64,000 nucleotides of DNA from Benincasa hispida. Taxonomy: Eukaryota > Streptophyta > Magnoliopsida > Cucurbitales > Cucurbitaceae. How positions within the stretch are numbered: position 1 is the first letter of the stretch; every line of letters starts with the position of its first letter. The notes below the pieces were generated by a model. The model saw nothing but the letters and a program-made list of their open reading frames with translations, was not told the DNA's origin and searched no databases. This document shows, in pieces, positions 9,877 through 21,729 of the stretch. The stretch is from assembly GCF_009727055.1 (NCBI RefSeq), contig NC_052353.1:62843864-62907863 (forward strand). The letters run 5' to 3'. The translations under genes were made by a program, and so were the position numbers.

Positions 9877-12411
9877 AGGTTGTTCTAATATTCCAAATTC
9901 CATTGGTGTATTGAACATTTTTTTACAGCCGTGGTAGGTTTTAAGCTTGTTCTGCAATGCGTTTATGAGTTAAATGTGTTTGTGGATGTGTTGATGGATG
10001 GGGTGGTTGCCTCTGTTTAAAGCTTTCTTTAAGTTTACAAGGTGTTAATTTGTAAGGGCCCCTGCGTTTTTGGACATAATTAATAAACAATCGAGTCTGT
10101 ATTCAAAGTATTTGAAGTTTTTGAGTAGTTCGTGATGAAGTTTCAAGCATGGAGATGCAGTTCTCATCGAGGAAGAAGACCAAAGGTTGGTCGCATCGTG
10201 TAGCCCAGGCTAAACGATCGTGTAGAAAAGTTCTACCTGATCATGTAGTATTTACTAAACGATCATATAGATAATGCTAAACAAATTGGTAAAGAGTTTA
10301 CTCTATCGTGTAGTGTTGGTTGCTCGATCGTGTGGATGTTTGAGGTAAATGATCACATAGAGTATTTGATGCTCGTCGTTTAATAGGCTCAAGCACTAAA
10401 CGATCATGTAGTTCAGCATGCTTCATCGCATAGTCACTGACTACACGATCACTCGTTATATGATACCTTACATTTGCTCAGCAATCATTTAGACGATTAT
10501 GCTTCACCGTCTCATTGTCGTCTACTCGATCGTTTAAGGCATGCGTTACACGATGTGTGTTGCACAATCGCGTGACCTTCATGCTCCATCGCATAGTCAA
10601 AGCTACATGATCGTTTCTAAATGATCGTTTATGCTTATACAGCGTTGCTAGACGATCATAAGGAGTTGTTACACGGTCAAGGAGACGCGATCTTTGTCCA
10701 GACGGTTCAAGACCCGATTTCCCTGTTTGAACCGGTGGTCTCATTGTTCTTTGTAATAGTTAGCTTTTATTTTTCTTAAGGATTTGAGGCTAATTATCCC
10801 AGTTCATCAACTTTTATTTAATGTACATGAGATGTATGTTTGTTTATATGCCATAGTGTATGACATATAGATTTAAAACCCACCTTAGGTTATGCAGTTA
10901 TTCATGCGTCATATATTATAAGAGTTATAATATAGTTAATGGCATGATGAAATTACAAGAAAGCATGCTCATGCATCATGAAATATAAGAGTTATATTTA
11001 TGCATGCATTAAACATATTCATGCACCATCTTTATATTATGAGTGTTATAGTATAAGGGTGTATGAGAGTATGTATGCTTGGTTCATTGCTTTGTTATAT
11101 AGTGTTATATACCAATAGTAATGAATGAACAATGCATGGAGCATGACACTTAGGCTTATTTATAAGAGTTATGAATACCTTGTATGTGTTGCTTTCCATT
11201 GTGGATGGTTTTAGTGGTTTCCTGTTATAAATTTTATAATGGAAATTAGAACTAAAATCAATAAGAAAGAGTTGTATGCGAACTTAGGCGAACTCATGTT
11301 TTAAAATGATTTTAAAATTTGATTGAGATAGACCTAAGTTCATGGTTCTAATGAGATTTCATACCTAAGTTTAATCTTTAAATCGGTTTAATAGAATTAA
11401 ATTGATTTCCATAAAAGATTAAATTTATATTAAATCTATCTATAAGGAACCTTTTGTTTAAAGCTGGTTTTGGCTAGGCTGGAGTATTTAAGCTGATAAA
11501 GACAGAACACCCCTACCTGGAAACCTACTTAGAAAGGTGAATTAGATAGATTTACTATAAGAATACGACAGTTGATCAAAGACTTCGTTAAAGAGTTTAA
11601 TGAATGATGATCAAAAGTTGTTCAACTTTCCAAAGTAAGAGTTACTTTTGGGCAAACCTAAAAAGTCACTTAGCTAAAATCATTAGTCATGTTTTTTCTA
11701 AGTAAACTAAACCCTAGGTTATAAAAGACTCAGTGGGAGAAAAAGATATATATGATATGTCAATTCCACTTACGTTTCTCCCTTAATGTTCACACCGTGA
11801 GATTCATGCTTGGCCTCGTGGTGCCCTATGAGCATTCACTTTTGGATGGTGTTTGCATGAGTCAATATCAAGGTGGACTAAGAGAGTATTTATAGTAAGT
11901 GGGTGAAAGATATGTGTCAACATATCCTACGGTCTCCTTCATTAGTTTGCACCGTGAGATCTTCTTGCACGGCCTCGTGGAACCCTGGGAGTGTTCCCCT
12001 TTAGATAGTTTGTGCGGTTGGTCAATATCAAGGTGAGTTCCAGAAATGGATAGGGTCACTTTAGTTTTTGCCCCAATCGAATTTTTTCCTTTTAGATTGG
12101 CTGCTTGGGGCAGAACTTTAGGATCTAAAGTAAAGGTCACACTTATAGGAAATTGTTAAGTAAGTTAATGATTTCTTGATCAAATCAATGATGACTAGTC
12201 GTTATAGGAACAAGAATTATTCTGGTATTAATGACTGGTTGAGATTGTCTTAATTCAAAGGAGGGATAAATTGACTACTTTTCGGTGGCTTTTGTCCTAA
12301 ACCACTGAAGCGTTATTGCAAAACTAGATGTCACACAGGGTTCATTTAGATTTTGCTAAACCAGTTTGGATTTTGTTTTAAAGAGTATTTGCCAAAATCT
12401 AATGTAGATCA
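9877..12411 (+). other. Untranslated leader of element A with CGATCG-rich motif cluster
   Basis: About 2.5 kb between primer site and gag with no long frame. Positions 10195-10720 hold a dense series of degenerate copies of AAACGATCGTGTAG, spaced irregularly (about 20-45 bp) and present in both orientations. The same leader is found in reverse complement at 28201-30712 in element B, motif cluster included, so the leader is a real conserved part of the family. Confidence 0.75.
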
Positions 12412-12574
12412 ATGTGTTTGTTTTTCAACAACATGTATGATTTTCTGTTAGTTGCCTCTTTTAATTTGACTGATTACATACATTGGAAAGAGTCTCTTAA
12501 AACATATTTTATGGTAAACGGCCTCGGGTTTGTCATGGTTGAGGAGTATTCTCAAGTCTCGACCCTTGATGCAC
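12412..12574 (+). pseudogene. Element A gag, N-terminal fragment
   Basis: Reads FNLTDYIHWKESLKTYFMVN and then VEEYSQVSTLDA, the start of a copia gag (a W..SL.T.F block). The same region in element B (25798-26090, minus) continues with PRSVRNAYELWMKANSLA. Here the frame stops at LDA because ATH-1 inserted at 12575. Confidence 0.8.
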
Positions 12575-14269
12575 TGATGCGTTATTTTATGCGGTGAAAT
12601 AATGAAAGGAATTGTGGTGATGGAAATGCGTTGTGCAACAAGTTTTCTCAGCAGAATCCAAGTATAAATCCTACTGAGTTTCCTGATAAGTCCAGGGTCG
12701 AACTTAGGGACTAAGGAAAACGATATGCAGTGGTAGTTCTTAAGATAACTTTGCGGTAACAAATAAATTAATGATTGGTTGGTTTGTTGTTTGCGGTATA
12801 AAATGTATGTGGCGGAGTTAAGAAAAGAGTTAATATTATGGAAGATGCGATGAATATGCGGGGAACGAGTTGAGAAGGTGTTCAACTAACACTTCCTAGG
12901 ATTACATTCATATTATGCGATCATGCAACACACATACAATAGCAAATCATCTCTCAACGTAAATGCTACGGCTTCTAGTTTTAAAATGCATGCGATATAT
13001 ACGATGAAGTCTATAGGACCTACATATAAGCCTCTATTCTTGTTTATGCGATGAAAAATGACATACACACATACAAGGCGACCGCATAATACCATAACCT
13101 ATCTCTAGGGTGCATGCGATGCATGTTGGCAAACAGAGCTTATCTCTAAGTCTCTATCTAATACTTATGTAGATCTAATCTTGCTCTCTCGAGTCTAGAT
13201 TCTAACCTAGCTCTCTTAAGTCTTAGGTTCTTTCTTTATACTCTCTCTCGAGTAGCTCTAAAGGGGTGTTGGGAGCAACATAAGACAAGAATATCGCATG
13301 CAATAAAAATCCTAGGTCATATTAGCTAAGTTCTTCTCAACCCATTCGATAAATTTAGCTACTCATGCATGGTTTTAAGAGAGTGAACAGATGTAGATAA
13401 GCAAGTTCCATTTTATAGATATAAAATTGAAATACAGAATAACAATGTGAAATAAAATAAAGAGCCTGGTAGTAATCTCTTGCTTCCTAAGGCTTTTACA
13501 CTGTTCTTCTCTACTCTACTCAAAAGATAATCTCGCTCTCGCAAAAGTCGGCCCTTTCTCTGCTTTTCCACGCCTTCTGGGTTCTCTCTCGAGCTAACCA
13601 GAGCGATCTTCTGGCATCTCTTCCCTTCTCTCGTTTTGCCTTCTAAGTAAAAGAAAAAAAAACTATGAATAAGGCTACTTCTATCTAAGAGAAAATTATC
13701 TAACTGTCGAACTCCTTCACTGAAGGTTGCCTTCAGTATTTATAGAGCTTCGGGGTGAAGGGCTTCTTCTCTCTTATGATTGCACTGATGGGATGACATT
13801 AATTCTCTGTCTAAAGTGCCGAATATTTGTCACCAAAAAGTTGAGTGTACTTGCTACAGTAGTTCGTTAACGGATTGTCAACATAATTCGGAATCGACCG
13901 TCATCAGCTTTCTGTCTCATCGTGATTTATTACGCTTTTCACCCGGATGCGCCCATGAAGTTACGCCGGCTCTATGCGGCAATCTTCTTGAGCAGATATT
14001 TGCGAACGCAAATGACCGCATAGTCTTGCGGTAACGCAATCTTTTGATGCGCTCGGCCGTTGATTCCTTTGGATCGCATTTTCCACCTTGCATTAATGCA
14101 TATTCTGCACAAAAATACATAATTTAACTGTTTTAATGCGATGGACGCATGCGACTGCAATATTATGAACTTAATGCTTTTGGACGCAATCTTGTATATT
14201 TTTATCAATGCAAACCTGCATTGTTTAATAACTTAGTACTGTAATAACGTGCATTTCTGCCCGTTATCA
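12575..14269 (-). repeat. ATH-1 3' LTR
   Basis: 1695 bp, the same as 17600-19293 apart from scattered substitutions. It contains a minus-strand TATA-like TATAAATA at about 13737-13744, matching the one at 18761-18769 in the partner LTR. Short frames inside it (for example 12448-12885) recur in the partner and are not genes. Confidence 0.9.
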
Positions 14270-15393
14270 CACCCCCAAATTTGAACAATGTTTGTCCTCA
14301 AGCATAAGCTAAAGATTTCCTTTAGACATCATATTTTTTTCTCTCTGACCTTGCGCTGATCCAAGTGGCAGGCCTTCGTTTTGGCTTGCCCCCACGTGTG
14401 TCATCCCGACATCCAACTACGAGCAAGGCGCTCTTTCTCAGACTAAACTCATACCCATTTTGCAGTGGAGTTGTGGTCATTTTATTTATGCATTGATCAC
14501 GATTCCTACCTTCGTTTTGGCTTGCCCCCACGTGTCTCATGCGAACATCCAACTACAAGTAGGATCCGATCGCACGTTATTAATTTATATATATATATAT
14601 ATCTTGTAAGACTAAAAATAGCAAGGTCGAAAATGAATACCGCACCCCCCAAATTTAAATTGCGGCAATGTTCTCATTGCCAAAAGATTGAAAGAAGTCA
14701 TGTGATATTCTTAGAAAGTTTCGTAAAGGGTCAGTTTGAAAGAAATCTAGCAAACCACTAACTTCTAGAAATATTTCATGAGGTGACTGTCCAAAAATTA
14801 AGTTGATGCTAGTGTATACGAATAAATAGAAGCATATTTTTCATCATTGAAATCATAATTGGCAAAGGGAAATCATGCGATGACTTACTAAATTGATCAA
14901 TGTTAAATGATTGCAGTAATCAAAGAGGTTGCGGTGATAAAATTTTCAAAATTAAAATGCGATGCTGTAGTGAAAATTTTGGAATAAAGTCAAGGAAAGA
15001 TACAACCCCCAAATTTGCATTGTCACCCGCATTATTTGTTGACGCATCCTGCTTTGCGTCAATCTACTTCCTTTGGATTACGGTGACGACATAAAGTAGT
15101 TATGTCTTCGTGTAGCACCTCCGCAATCGTTCACCTCGATCATTGCAAGAAAAACATTGAGGGTCAAATGACTAAGAAAACGAGTTAGCAAAATTGTTTA
15201 CCACAATCGTTCAACACGATAGCATTATTATTTTTATTTAGGTAATAAATAAATATGCAATAATAGATAACAGCAAGGTAATGAGAGTTCATGAAGCATT
15301 GATATGAAACAAAAAGGATATTCAAAAGGATTGTGTCCCTGTTGAGGTTGAGTCACATAGTAACTCAGGATTGCTTATTTCAAGTTGAACTTT
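14270..15393 (-). other. ATH-1 3' untranslated interior and polypurine tract
   Basis: Next to the 3' LTR the minus strand has the polypurine tract AAATTTGGGGGTG (14270-14282). Very similar tracts recur at about 14643 and 15003. A ~45-bp phrase with GGCTTGCCCCCACGTGTG and CATCCAACTAC occurs twice (about 14368-14415 and 14512-14560). No protein is recognised. Confidence 0.65.
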
Positions 15394-15905
15394 TCACGTC
15401 CATGGTGGCTTTTTCTTCTTTTTACGGTCTTCTGGAATCTTGACTGTCTTAATCTGGAGTTTTTCCCTATTGATGTTCATTTCGATTTTCCCTTTATGCA
15501 CATCAATTTGAGCGCGACCGGATGAGAGGAATGGTCGTCCCAATATGATTAGCGCATTTTCGTCCGCTTTATAATCCAAAATGATGAAGTCTGCCGGCAA
15601 GATTAATTTATCAATTGAGATTGTGACATCTTTCAACTCTCCCTCAGGATGTATTTGGGATCTGTCCGCAAGTAAGAGAGTCTCCTCGTGGGCGTGAGTT
15701 TGCCCATATTCAATCGTTTGAAGATTGATAGCGGCATTACGTTTATGCTCGCCCCAAAATCGCATAGTGTTTGGCCACTATAAACCCCTTCAATGGAGCA
15801 TGGTATCGTGAAAATTCCTGGGTCACACATTTTTAGTGAGATCATTGTATTTTGCATTACTGCCTCTGTGGCGATCTTATCTTCATCATTCTGCTTCTTT
15901 TTCAA
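15394..15905 (-). pseudogene. ATH-1 aspartic protease (retropepsin-like) domain
   Basis: The minus strand encodes ISLKMCDPGIFTIPCSIEG, then TLCDFGASINVMPLSIFKRL, then (after a frame change near 15700) KLILPADFIILDYKAD, ALIILGRPFLSSGRAQIDV and KGKIEMNI. CDFGASINVMP is the active-site block (usual form D.GAS.N.MP) and ILGRPFL the second conserved block of Athila/Tat-type proteases. One frameshift separates the two halves. It follows gag directly, as in family members. The reading frame ends with PPWT and nothing of RT follows. Confidence 0.8.
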
Positions 15906-15926
15906 TCTTTGTAGAAATGGTGGTAG

Positions 15927-17431
15927 CTAGACTTCTTCTATCTTGTGTTCTAGAGGCTTAAAAGTGGACACAACTTCTTGTTTTATCTTCTCGGGCTCTT
16001 CTGAATTATGAGTCAACGGGTCCTCGGTTGTAACCATATTCAAGTTGGTCGCGATAGGTTCCTCCCTTCCTTCCGCGGTCATTGTTTCACTTAGCAAGGA
16101 GACTGCTAAGCATTGTTCCTTCCCCGTACCCCCAGCGTTGCGAAGGAGCTCAGTTGAGCTCGGTAAATCTCCTTGCGGTCTATTTTTTAGCTCGCCCGCA
16201 ATCTGTCCTAGCTGAATTTTGAGATTTCGGATGGATGTTGCTTGATTCTGAAGCACTGATTCGTTCTTCTCAATGTACTGCTTCAGCAAGCTCTCTAAGG
16301 ACAAAGATTGTAGTGCCTGTGAACTGCTGGCTTGGTTATGCATTAGACCGTTGGTTCGTGGGAAAAATCCAGGTGGCCCTTCTTTTTGCTCCACTGGTTG
16401 AAAGCTTTGTTGTTGATTTTTTCACGCGAAATTGGGGTGGTTTCTCCACCCAGGGTTATACGTATCCAAATAAGGATTATTCTTTATGAAGCATACTGAC
16501 TGCGGATTTCCTAGGCATTCTTCCATCGGATGTGCGTCTCCGTAGATGACACAACTTGCGGTCGTTTGAGCAATTGCGTTGACCTGCCTTTTTTTCGCTC
16601 TCGTGCTGTTAATTGCGATGCCTTGTATCAAACTCATCATCGCGGTCATTTGGTTCTGAAGGGATGCAATGATCCCATTGTTCACGTCATTTTCTCTAAT
16701 TCTTAATCTTTGATCGCTTTCTCTCCAATTCTCGTGATTTTTTGAAATGCAATCAAGGATATTCTTGGCCTCCTTATAAGTTTTATCCAGCAGACCTCTA
16801 ACTGTTGCCGCATTGGCAGCAATCTGCGAAGCAGGGTTCAGTCCTTAGTAAAAAATCTCCATTTGCAAGTAGTCTGGTAAGCCGTTATGTGGCAGTCTCT
16901 TACCAGCCTCTTAAACCTCGCCCAAGCATCGTTGAGCGATTCGTCATTTTCTTGTTCAAAATTCGTTATTAATTTCTTTCTTCTGTCATTCTCAATTGGT
17001 GGGAAATATTTCTTCATAAACTTCTCTACTACTTGTTCCCAAGAAGTAATCTCCCCCGGTTCGAGAGATTACGCCCATTTTCGTGCCTAATCACAGAAAG
17101 AAAATGGAAACAAAGTTAGTCGAACTTCTTCGGTAGAGATATTCGGGAACACAAAAGTGTTGCAGATTTCTATGAAGCTCCGGAGGTGGGCGTGCGGGTC
17201 ATCGCCACGCCTTCCTCCAAACTATTCAGTAGTCTGGATCATCTGCAGCATCACCGATTTCATTTCGAGTCGAGATCCATCAAGAGCAGCCCTCATAATT
17301 CCTGGGGAGAAATCGTAGAGGTTGGGCGATGCATAGTCCCGAATGGGCCTATTGCGATCGTTAGCTAGTAGGATTGGATTCGCCATGACATTGTTTTCAT
17401 TTGGTGCTCCGTTTCTAGGTTGCTCCGCCAT
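15927..17431 (-). pseudogene. ATH-1 gag, broken frame
   Basis: Begins MAEQPRNGAPNENN at 17431, 147 bp below the primer site. It shows the Athila/Tat gag signature RPIRDYASPNLYDFSPGI with MKSVMLQMIQTTE, then GDDPHAHLRSFIEICNTF, SLEPGEITSWEQVVEKFM, KKYFPP and a NFEQ..DESL..AWARFKRL block. This is the retrotransposon-gag core that selects and coats the RNA. A zinc-knuckle-like CVIYGDAHPMEEC lies near 16530-16560, and the C-terminus has the LLKQYIEKNESVLQNQATSI coil. Stop codons and frameshifts (about 17221, 17070, 16800, 16425) break it into several pieces. Confidence 0.8.
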
Positions 17432-17577
17432 ATTGTCTTCCTGTAGTTGTCATTTTTGGTGGCTATCTCTCAATCTTTGTCAGAACGTTCTTTCAATCTC
17501 TGGGTCGTAATTCACCAGAGATTGAAAGCTGCAAAGAAATCAGAAAAATTACCGTTAGCACACTGAATTGCCGAAGT

Positions 17578-17593
17578 CCTAGGAACGACACCA
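17578..17593 (-). other. ATH-1 degenerate primer-binding site
   Basis: The minus strand reads TGGTGTCGTTCCTAGG a few bases below the 5' LTR. It is a mutated form of the TGGCGCCGTTGCCGGGG site seen intact in element E at 56469-56485. Confidence 0.7.
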
Positions 17594-17599
17594 AAAACT

Positions 17600-19293
17600 T
17601 GATGCGTTATTTTATGCGGTGAAACAATGAAAGGAATTACAATGATGGAAATGCGTTGTGCAACACGTTTTCTCAGCAGAATCCAAGTATAAATCCTACT
17701 GAGTTTCCTAGTAAGTCCAGGTTCAAACTCAGGGACTAAGGAAAACGATATACGGTGGTAATTCTTAAGATAACTTCGCGGTAACAAATAAATTAATGAT
17801 TGGTTGGTTTGTTGTTTGCGGTATAAAATGTATGCGGCGGAGTTAAGAAAAGAGTTAATATTACGGAAGATGCGATGAATATGCGGGGAACAGGTTGAGA
17901 AGGGGTTCAACTAACACTTCCTAGGATTGCGTTCATGTTATGCGATCATGCAACACACATACAATAGCAAATCATCTCTCAACGTAAATGCTACGGCTTC
18001 TAGTTTTAGAACGCATGTGATATATGCGATGAAGTCTATAGGACCTACACATAAGCCTCTATTCTTGTTTATGCGATGACAAATGACATACACACATACA
18101 AGGCGACCGCATTATGCCATAACCTATCTCTAGGGTGCATTCGATGCATGTTGGCAAACAGAGCTTATCTCTAAGTCTCTATCTATTACTTATGCAGATC
18201 TAATTTTGCTCTCTCGAATCTAGATTCTAACCTAGCTCTCTCAAGTCTTAGGTTCTTTATTTAGACTCTCTCTCGAGTAGCTCTAAAGGGGTGTTGGGAA
18301 CAACATAAGACAAGATGATCGCATGCAATGAAAATCCTAGGTCATGTTAGCTAAGTTTTTCTCAACCCATTCGATAAATTAAGCTACTCATCTGTTCTTT
18401 TAAGAGAGTGAACAGATGTAGATAAGTAAGTTCCATTTTATAGATATAGAATTGAAATACAGAATAACAATGCAGAATAAGAATAAAGAGCCTGGTAGCA
18501 ATCTCTTGCTTCCCAAGGCTTTTACACTGTTCTTCTCTACTCTGCTCAAAAGATAATCTCGCTCTCGCGAGAGTCGGCCCTCTCTCTGCTTTTCCATGCC
18601 TTCTGGGTTCTCTCTCAAGCTAACCAGAGCGATCTTCCAGCATCTCTTCCCTTCTCTCGCTCCGTCTTCTAAGTAAAATAAAAAAACTATGAACAAGGCT
18701 ACTTCTATCTAAGGGAAAATTATCTAACTATCGAACTCCTTCACTAAAGGTTGCATTCGGTATTTATAAAGCTTCGGGGTGAAAGACTTCTTCTCTCTTA
18801 TGATTGCATTGATGGGATGGCATTAATTCTCTGTCTGATGCTCCGAATATTTGTCACCGAAAAGTTGAATGTACTTGCTACAGTAGTTCGTTAACAGCTA
18901 GTCAACTTAATTCGAAATCGACCGTCATCAGCTTTCTGTCCCATCATGATTTATTACGCTTTTCACTCGGATGCGCCCACTAAGTTTCACCGGCTCTATG
19001 CGGCAATCTTCTTGAGTAGATATTTGCGAGCGCAAATGATCGCATAGCCTTGCGGTAACGCAATCTTTTGATGCGCTCGACCGTTGATTCCTTTGGATCA
19101 CATTTTTCGCCTTGCGTCAACATATATTCTGAACAAAAATACATAAATTAACTGTTTTAATGCAATGGACGCATGCGACCATAATATTGTGAACTTAATG
19201 CTTTTGGATGCAATCTTGTATATTTTTATCAACACAATCCTGCATTGTTTAATAACTTAGCAATATAATAACGTGCATTTCTGCCCATTATCA
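17600..19293 (-). repeat. ATH-1 5' LTR
   Basis: 1694 bp partner of 12575-14269. TATA-like TATAAATA on the minus strand at 18761-18769. It is flanked on the right by a second polypurine tract (19294-19306) belonging to the recombined extra copy. Confidence 0.9.
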
Positions 19294-20076
19294 CCCCCAA
19301 ATTTGAACAATTCTTGTCCTCAAGCATAAGTTAAAGATTTTCTTTAGAAAGTCGACCGCAATCTCTTTTCCTAGATTTCTCAAGGATGCCTTATTCAAAT
19401 CCTATACACTAAAATTTCCTTAATTTTTGTCCAGGTCCCTTCTTAAAATATTTCTAAAATTTAGGGACCGCAAGTTTAACCTTCAAAAAGACTTTACTAG
19501 ATTCCAGGACATCGCATGATTTTTTCAAAAAAACCTTTTCATTGGGTGTTAAATGATTTTTTTATCCTTGCATATTTTAGACATTATTAATTTTTTTCTC
19601 TCTGACCTTGCACTGATCTAAGTTCCTCGCCTTCGTTTTAGCTTGCCCCCACGTGTGTCATGCGAACATCCAACTACGAGCAAGGTGCCCTTTCTCAGAC
19701 TAAACTCATGCTGAGTTGCATTCATTTTATTTATGCATTGATCACAATTCCTACCTTCGTTTTGGCTTACCCCCACGTGTGTCATGCGAACATCCAACTA
19801 CGAGTAGAATCCAATTGCACATTATTATTATTATATATATATATTCTATAAGGCTAAAACTAGCAAGGTCAAAAATGAATACTACACCCCCAAATTTAAA
19901 ATGCGACAATGTTCTCATTGCCAAAATATTGAAAGAAGTCATGCGATGTACTTAAGAACTTTCGTAAAGGGTCAGTTTGAAAGAAAGCTAGCAGACCACT
20001 AACTTCTAGAAATATTTCATGAGGTGACTGTCCTAAAATTAAGTTGATGCTAGTGTATACGAAAAAATAGAAGCAT
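19294..20076 (-). repeat. Partial 3' interior of a second ATH copy
   Basis: Collinear with 14270-14840, including the polypurine tract, two copies of the GGCTTGCCCCCACGTGTG phrase (about 19640 and 19770) and the CCCCCAAATTTAAA tract at 19886. It carries about 240 bp at 19330-19590 that are absent from ATH-1's own 3' end. It ends near 20076, at GAAGCAT, where element A's integrase begins. Confidence 0.8.
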
Positions 20077-21685
20077 GTTAGATAAGAAGATAAAAACACT
20101 AAGATCTAATCGTGGTGGAGAGTATATGGACCACGAATTTAAGAACTATATGATAGAACATGGAATCACGTCCCAACTCTCGGCCCTAGGTACACCTCAG
20201 CAGAATGGTGTATCAGAAAGGAGAAACAAAACTTTGTTAGACATGGTTGGGTCTATGATGAGTTATGCTCATCTTCCAGACTCGTTTTGGGGATTTGCAG
20301 TGGATACTGCATGTTATATTTTGTACAACGTACCCTCAAAGAGTGTTTCTGAAATGTCTTTTGAGTTATGGAGAGGCTGTAAAGGTAGTTTACACCACTT
20401 TAGGATTTAGGGATGTCTGGCTCACATGCTTGTGGCTAACCTTGAAAAGTTAGAACCGTGTTTGAAAGTTGTTCTCTTTGTAGGCTACCCCAAATTAACA
20501 AGGGGTGGATACTTCTATGATCCGAGTGAGAATAAGGTGTTTGTGTTGACAAATGCTATCTTTTTGAAAGAAGGCCACATCAGGGATCATAAATCACGAA
20601 GTAAACTTGTTTTACATGAGATTTCTAGTGAGATTACTGAGAGTTCAATAAGAGTTGTTGAACAGACTGATAGATCAATAAGAGTTGTTGATGTCAGTTC
20701 ATCTAGTCAACTATCTCAAGAGTTTAGACTACCTCGACATAGTGGAAGGGTTTCGAACCCACCAGAACACTACATGTGTTTGACTGAAGCCCAAAACATC
20801 ATATCTGATGATAGAGTTGAGGATCCATTATCTTATAAGCAAGCAATGGAGGATGTTGACAAAGATGAGTGAATTAAAGCCATGAATCAGAAAATGGAAT
20901 CTATACACTTCAATTCTATCTGAGAGCTTGTGAATCAGCCTGATGAGGTAAAACCTATAGGGTGTAAGTGGATCTACAAGAGAAAACAAGGTGTAGATAG
21001 AAAGGTGCAAACCTTTAAGGCTAGACTCATGGCAAAGGGTTATACCCAGGTCGAGGGAGTGGAATATAAGGAAACTTTCTCACCTGTTGTCATGTTGAAG
21101 TCTATCAGGATTCTCTTGTCCATAGCCACATTTTATGATTATGAGATATGGCAAATGAACATCTTGACTGCCTTTCTGAATGGTAATCTTGAGGAGATCA
21201 TCTACATGGCTCAACCAAAGGAATTCAATGTTCCAAATCAAGAGCAAAAGATTTTCAAGCTTACTAGGTCCATTTATGGGTTGAAACAAGCATCCAAATC
21301 GTGGAACATTAGATTTGATAGTGTGATCAAATCATTTGTCTTTGATCAAAATGTTAATAAGTCTTGTGTTTACAAGAAAATCATCAACAACTAAGTAGCT
21401 TTCCTAGTGCTGTATATGGATGATATCCTACTCATTAGGAATGATGTAGGTTTTCTTATTGACATTAAAAAGTGGCTAGCTGTCCAATTTCAAATGAAAG
21501 ATTTGGCAGAGGTGCAATATATTCTAGGGATCTAGAACATTCGGGATCGTAAGAACAAGAGGTTGGCCTTGTCTCAAGAATCGTATATTGACAAGATGTT
21601 GATCAGGTACTCAATACAAAATTACAATAGGGGTTTATTACCCTTCAAGCATGGAATTATTTTGTCTAAGAAATAGTGTCCTAAG
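20077..21685 (+). pseudogene. Element A pol: integrase C-half and reverse transcriptase
   Basis: Copia integrase core blocks LRSNRGGEYMDHEF and SALGTPQQNGVSERRNKTLL (catalytic D..E region), then the GCxAHxLV and VGYPKLTRGGYFYDP blocks. The reverse transcriptase follows: [80 protein letters not shown] and the catalytic LYMDDILLI (usual form YVDD) at about 21412. Stops at 20407, 20868, 20920, 21394 and 21531 show it is dead. It begins abruptly at the ATH-1 junction and is cut at 21685 by element B. Confidence 0.9.
21681..21685. other. Target-site duplication of element B, left
   Basis: CTAAG, directly abutting B's TG..CA end. The same five bases occur at 32809-32813 on the other side. Confidence 0.85.
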
Positions 21686-21729
21686 TGAAAGAAATCAGAC
21701 ATGAGAATTTCCATGAGCAGTGGAATGAT

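Larger units (their letters stand above)
12575..20076 (-). mobile_element. ATH-1: Athila-like Ty3 element, gag-protease only, with tandem-recombined extra end
   Basis: Minus-strand element. Its 5' LTR is 17600-19293 and its 3' LTR 12575-14269 (1694 and 1695 bp, both starting TGATAAY.GGCAG and ending CGCATCA on the minus strand). The interior encodes gag and an aspartic-protease domain. I found no reverse transcriptase, RNase H or integrase blocks. Beyond the 5' LTR, 19294-20076 repeats the 3' untranslated interior of the same family (compare 14270-14840). The order is therefore partial 3' UTR, LTR, gag-PR, LTR, which is what unequal recombination between two copies would leave. The right edge falls inside element A's integrase. 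No intact target duplication remains. Confidence 0.85.

Noticed and set aside
10195..10720. Possible CRISPR-like array of CGATCG motifs
   Set aside because: Spacing and motif are irregular, both orientations occur, and this is a retrotransposon leader in a plant genome.
12448..12885. 145-codon minus-strand frame, and its near copy at 17512-17910
   Set aside because: Both lie mostly in the two LTRs of ATH-1 and run over the LTR edges. Their similarity reflects the LTR repeat, not a gene.
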